Of a DNA stretch of 7,114 nucleotides, positions 6,265 through 7,114 are shown in pieces (the stretch's first letter is position 1; each line of letters begins with the position of its first letter). Location: the NCBI GenBank assembly GCA_002314755.1, contig DCHC01000005.1:1-7114 (forward strand). The letters are read 5' to 3'. The stretch is from Faecalibacterium sp. UBA1762 (lineage in GTDB: Bacteria > Bacillota > Clostridia > Oscillospirales > Ruminococcaceae). A program made the translations under genes and the position numbers. Under the pieces are notes generated by a model. It ran no database searches. It was given only the letters and a program-made list of their open reading frames with translations, and had not been told where the DNA came from.

Positions 6265-7005
6265 ATGCAAAAAAATGTACTGATAACCGGCGCGTCCGGT
6301 AGTGTGGGCTGTGCCCTTGTACAAAGTCTGATGCAAAGTAAAAAAGAGGGGGAGACTTTGACGGTCTATGCCCAGGGCTTTGGGGATATGAGCCGCCTGC
6401 AGACGCTGGCGGATGGGACAGACTGTATCCGAATTTTTGAGGTGGACCTGACAGATGACAACGCCCGTCAAGGGTGGGTGATACAATTGGCGCAGATCCC
6501 CTTTACCCATTTTGTTCATATCCCTGCGCTTCGGGTCATTAACTGCAGGTATGCCGGTATGGATACCGAACGTTTGGAAAAGGATCTTTCCGTTCAGCTG
6601 CGCACAGCGATCCAGGTGACACAGACTATTTTGCCCCCCATGGCAAAGCGAAAATACGGCAGGGTGCTTTTTATGCTGACCGATTATCTGCTGGGAGCGC
6701 CGCCGGCGCATACGGCAGCCTATATTGTTTCCAAAAGCGCGCTGCAGGGCCTGATGAAAAGCCTGGCGGTGGAATATGCGCCCAAAGGGATTACCGTAAA
6801 CGCGGTTGCACCCGGTATGATTCAGACAGATTTTTTACAGGATACGCCGGAGCTGATTGTTCAGCAGGTGGCAGAGCAAAACCCGATGAAGCGGATTGCC
6901 AGTGTGGAGGATATTATTCCCGCCATGCGGTTCTTGCTTGGGGAGGACGCCGGTTACATTACCGGTGTTACGCTGCCTATTAACGGCGGCGGAAGGATTC
7001 AGTAA
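6265..7005 (+). CDS. FabG-like short-chain dehydrogenase/reductase with altered active site
   Basis: From the ATG at 6265 the protein has 246 residues, a typical FabG length. It shows the dinucleotide loop TGASGSVG at 8-15, the VDLTD adenine-site segment at 60-64, the catalytic Y153 and K157 (AYIVSK), VNAVAPGMIQTDF at 178-190 and YITGVTLPINGG at 231-242. These make it a classical SDR near 3-oxoacyl-ACP reductases. Three key places differ: NNAG is replaced by HIPA (85-88), the position of the catalytic asparagine holds Q111, and the catalytic serine position holds T139 with one residue inserted between it and the tyrosine. The enzyme may still reduce a keto group with weaker or altered selectivity, or act on another substrate. 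The position behind an acyl carrier protein and a MaoC hydratase suggests interconversion of 3-oxo- and 3-hydroxyacyl groups. It is the last gene before a terminator. Confidence 0.85.
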   Translation: MQKNVLITGASGSVGCALVQSLMQSKKEGETLTVYAQGFGDMSRLQTLADGTDCIRIFEVDLTDDNARQGWVIQLAQIPFTHFVHIPALRVINCRYAGMDTERLEKDLSVQLRTAIQVTQTILPPMAKRKYGRVLFMLTDYLLGAPPAHTAAYIVSKSALQGLMKSLAVEYAPKGITVNAVAPGMIQTDFLQDTPELIVQQVAEQNPMKRIASVEDIIPAMRFLLGEDAGYITGVTLPINGGGRIQ

Positions 7006-7035
7006 TCGTGCGGGTGTAATAATGCCCGGCAGAGG

Positions 7036-7065
7036 GACAGTGTCGCTACTCGGCACTGTCTTTTT
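7036..7065 (+). terminator. Intrinsic terminator of the ACP-MaoC-SDR operon
   Basis: GACAGTGTCG at 7036-7045 pairs with CGGCACTGTC at 7051-7060 (10 pairs including one G-T) around a 5-base loop, and TTTTT follows at 7061-7065. It lies 30 bases after the SDR stop codon. Confidence 0.92.
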
Positions 7066-7114
7066 GCTTCTTTTAAAGCAAAAAAGCAAAAAAGGGAACC
7101 TCGATAAATTGATT
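7066..7114. other. AT-rich tail after the terminator
   Basis: TTTTTGCTT (7061-7069) and AAGCAAAAA (7076-7084) form a second, A/T-rich inverted repeat directly after the terminator, and the AGCAAAAAA unit is repeated in tandem (7077-7094 region). AAAGGGA at 7091-7097 could be a ribosome binding site, but no start codon at suitable spacing can be confirmed before the window ends. Confidence 0.35.

Noticed and set aside
7085..7114. Start of a next gene or end of an insertion sequence
   Set aside because: Only a purine-rich AAAGGGA stretch is visible; no start codon or inverted end can be confirmed before the window stops.
1..7114. CRISPR array, tRNA, rRNA or transposase
   Set aside because: No regularly spaced repeats, cloverleaf, ribosomal RNA stretch or transposase motif was seen on either strand.

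Overview
The window looks like a cell-surface or exopolysaccharide locus of a gut-type Firmicute (class Clostridia, perhaps near Oscillospiraceae/Ruminococcaceae). This is an inference from the mid-range GC content, strong AGGAG-type ribosome binding sites, sigma-A style promoters, hairpin-plus-U terminators and the look of the proteins. No taxonomic marker gene is present, so the assignment is soft.

Layout. (1) Positions 1-1573, plus strand: the 3' end of a UDP-N-acetylglucosamine 2-epimerase-type gene (CapG/FnlC/WbjD type) followed by a complete CapF/FnlB/WbjC-type gene (SDR domain plus C-terminal cupin). Together they are two of the three enzymes that make UDP-N-acetyl-L-fucosamine; the first enzyme (CapE/FnlA) is not in the window and would be expected upstream. 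A perfect 15-bp hairpin at 1589-1625 ends this transcript. (2) Positions 1780-5241, minus strand: a two-gene unit read from right to left. It has a PHP-domain metallohydrolase of the CehA/McbA type, then a 659-residue TIM-barrel glycosidase-like protein with a CxCxxC metal-site-like motif. Neither has a signal peptide, so both look cytoplasmic. (3) Positions 5242-5539: a 298-bp divergent intergenic region with one good promoter candidate in each direction. (4) Positions 5540-7005, plus strand: a tight three-gene operon of a stand-alone acyl carrier protein, a MaoC-type hotdog hydratase and a FabG-like short-chain reductase, closed by a strong terminator at 7036-7065.

How the parts may work together. 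The first two genes supply an activated 6-deoxy amino sugar for a surface glycan. The acyl carrier protein/MaoC/SDR set can handle a short 3-hydroxyacyl or enoyl group on a dedicated carrier, and may supply an unusual acyl decoration for the same glycan (inference). The opposite-strand PHP/glycosidase pair looks catabolic or trimming-related and independently regulated. The least ordinary points are the altered active site of the SDR and the pairing of a PHP hydrolase with a cysteine-rich glycosidase-like protein whose substrate is unknown.
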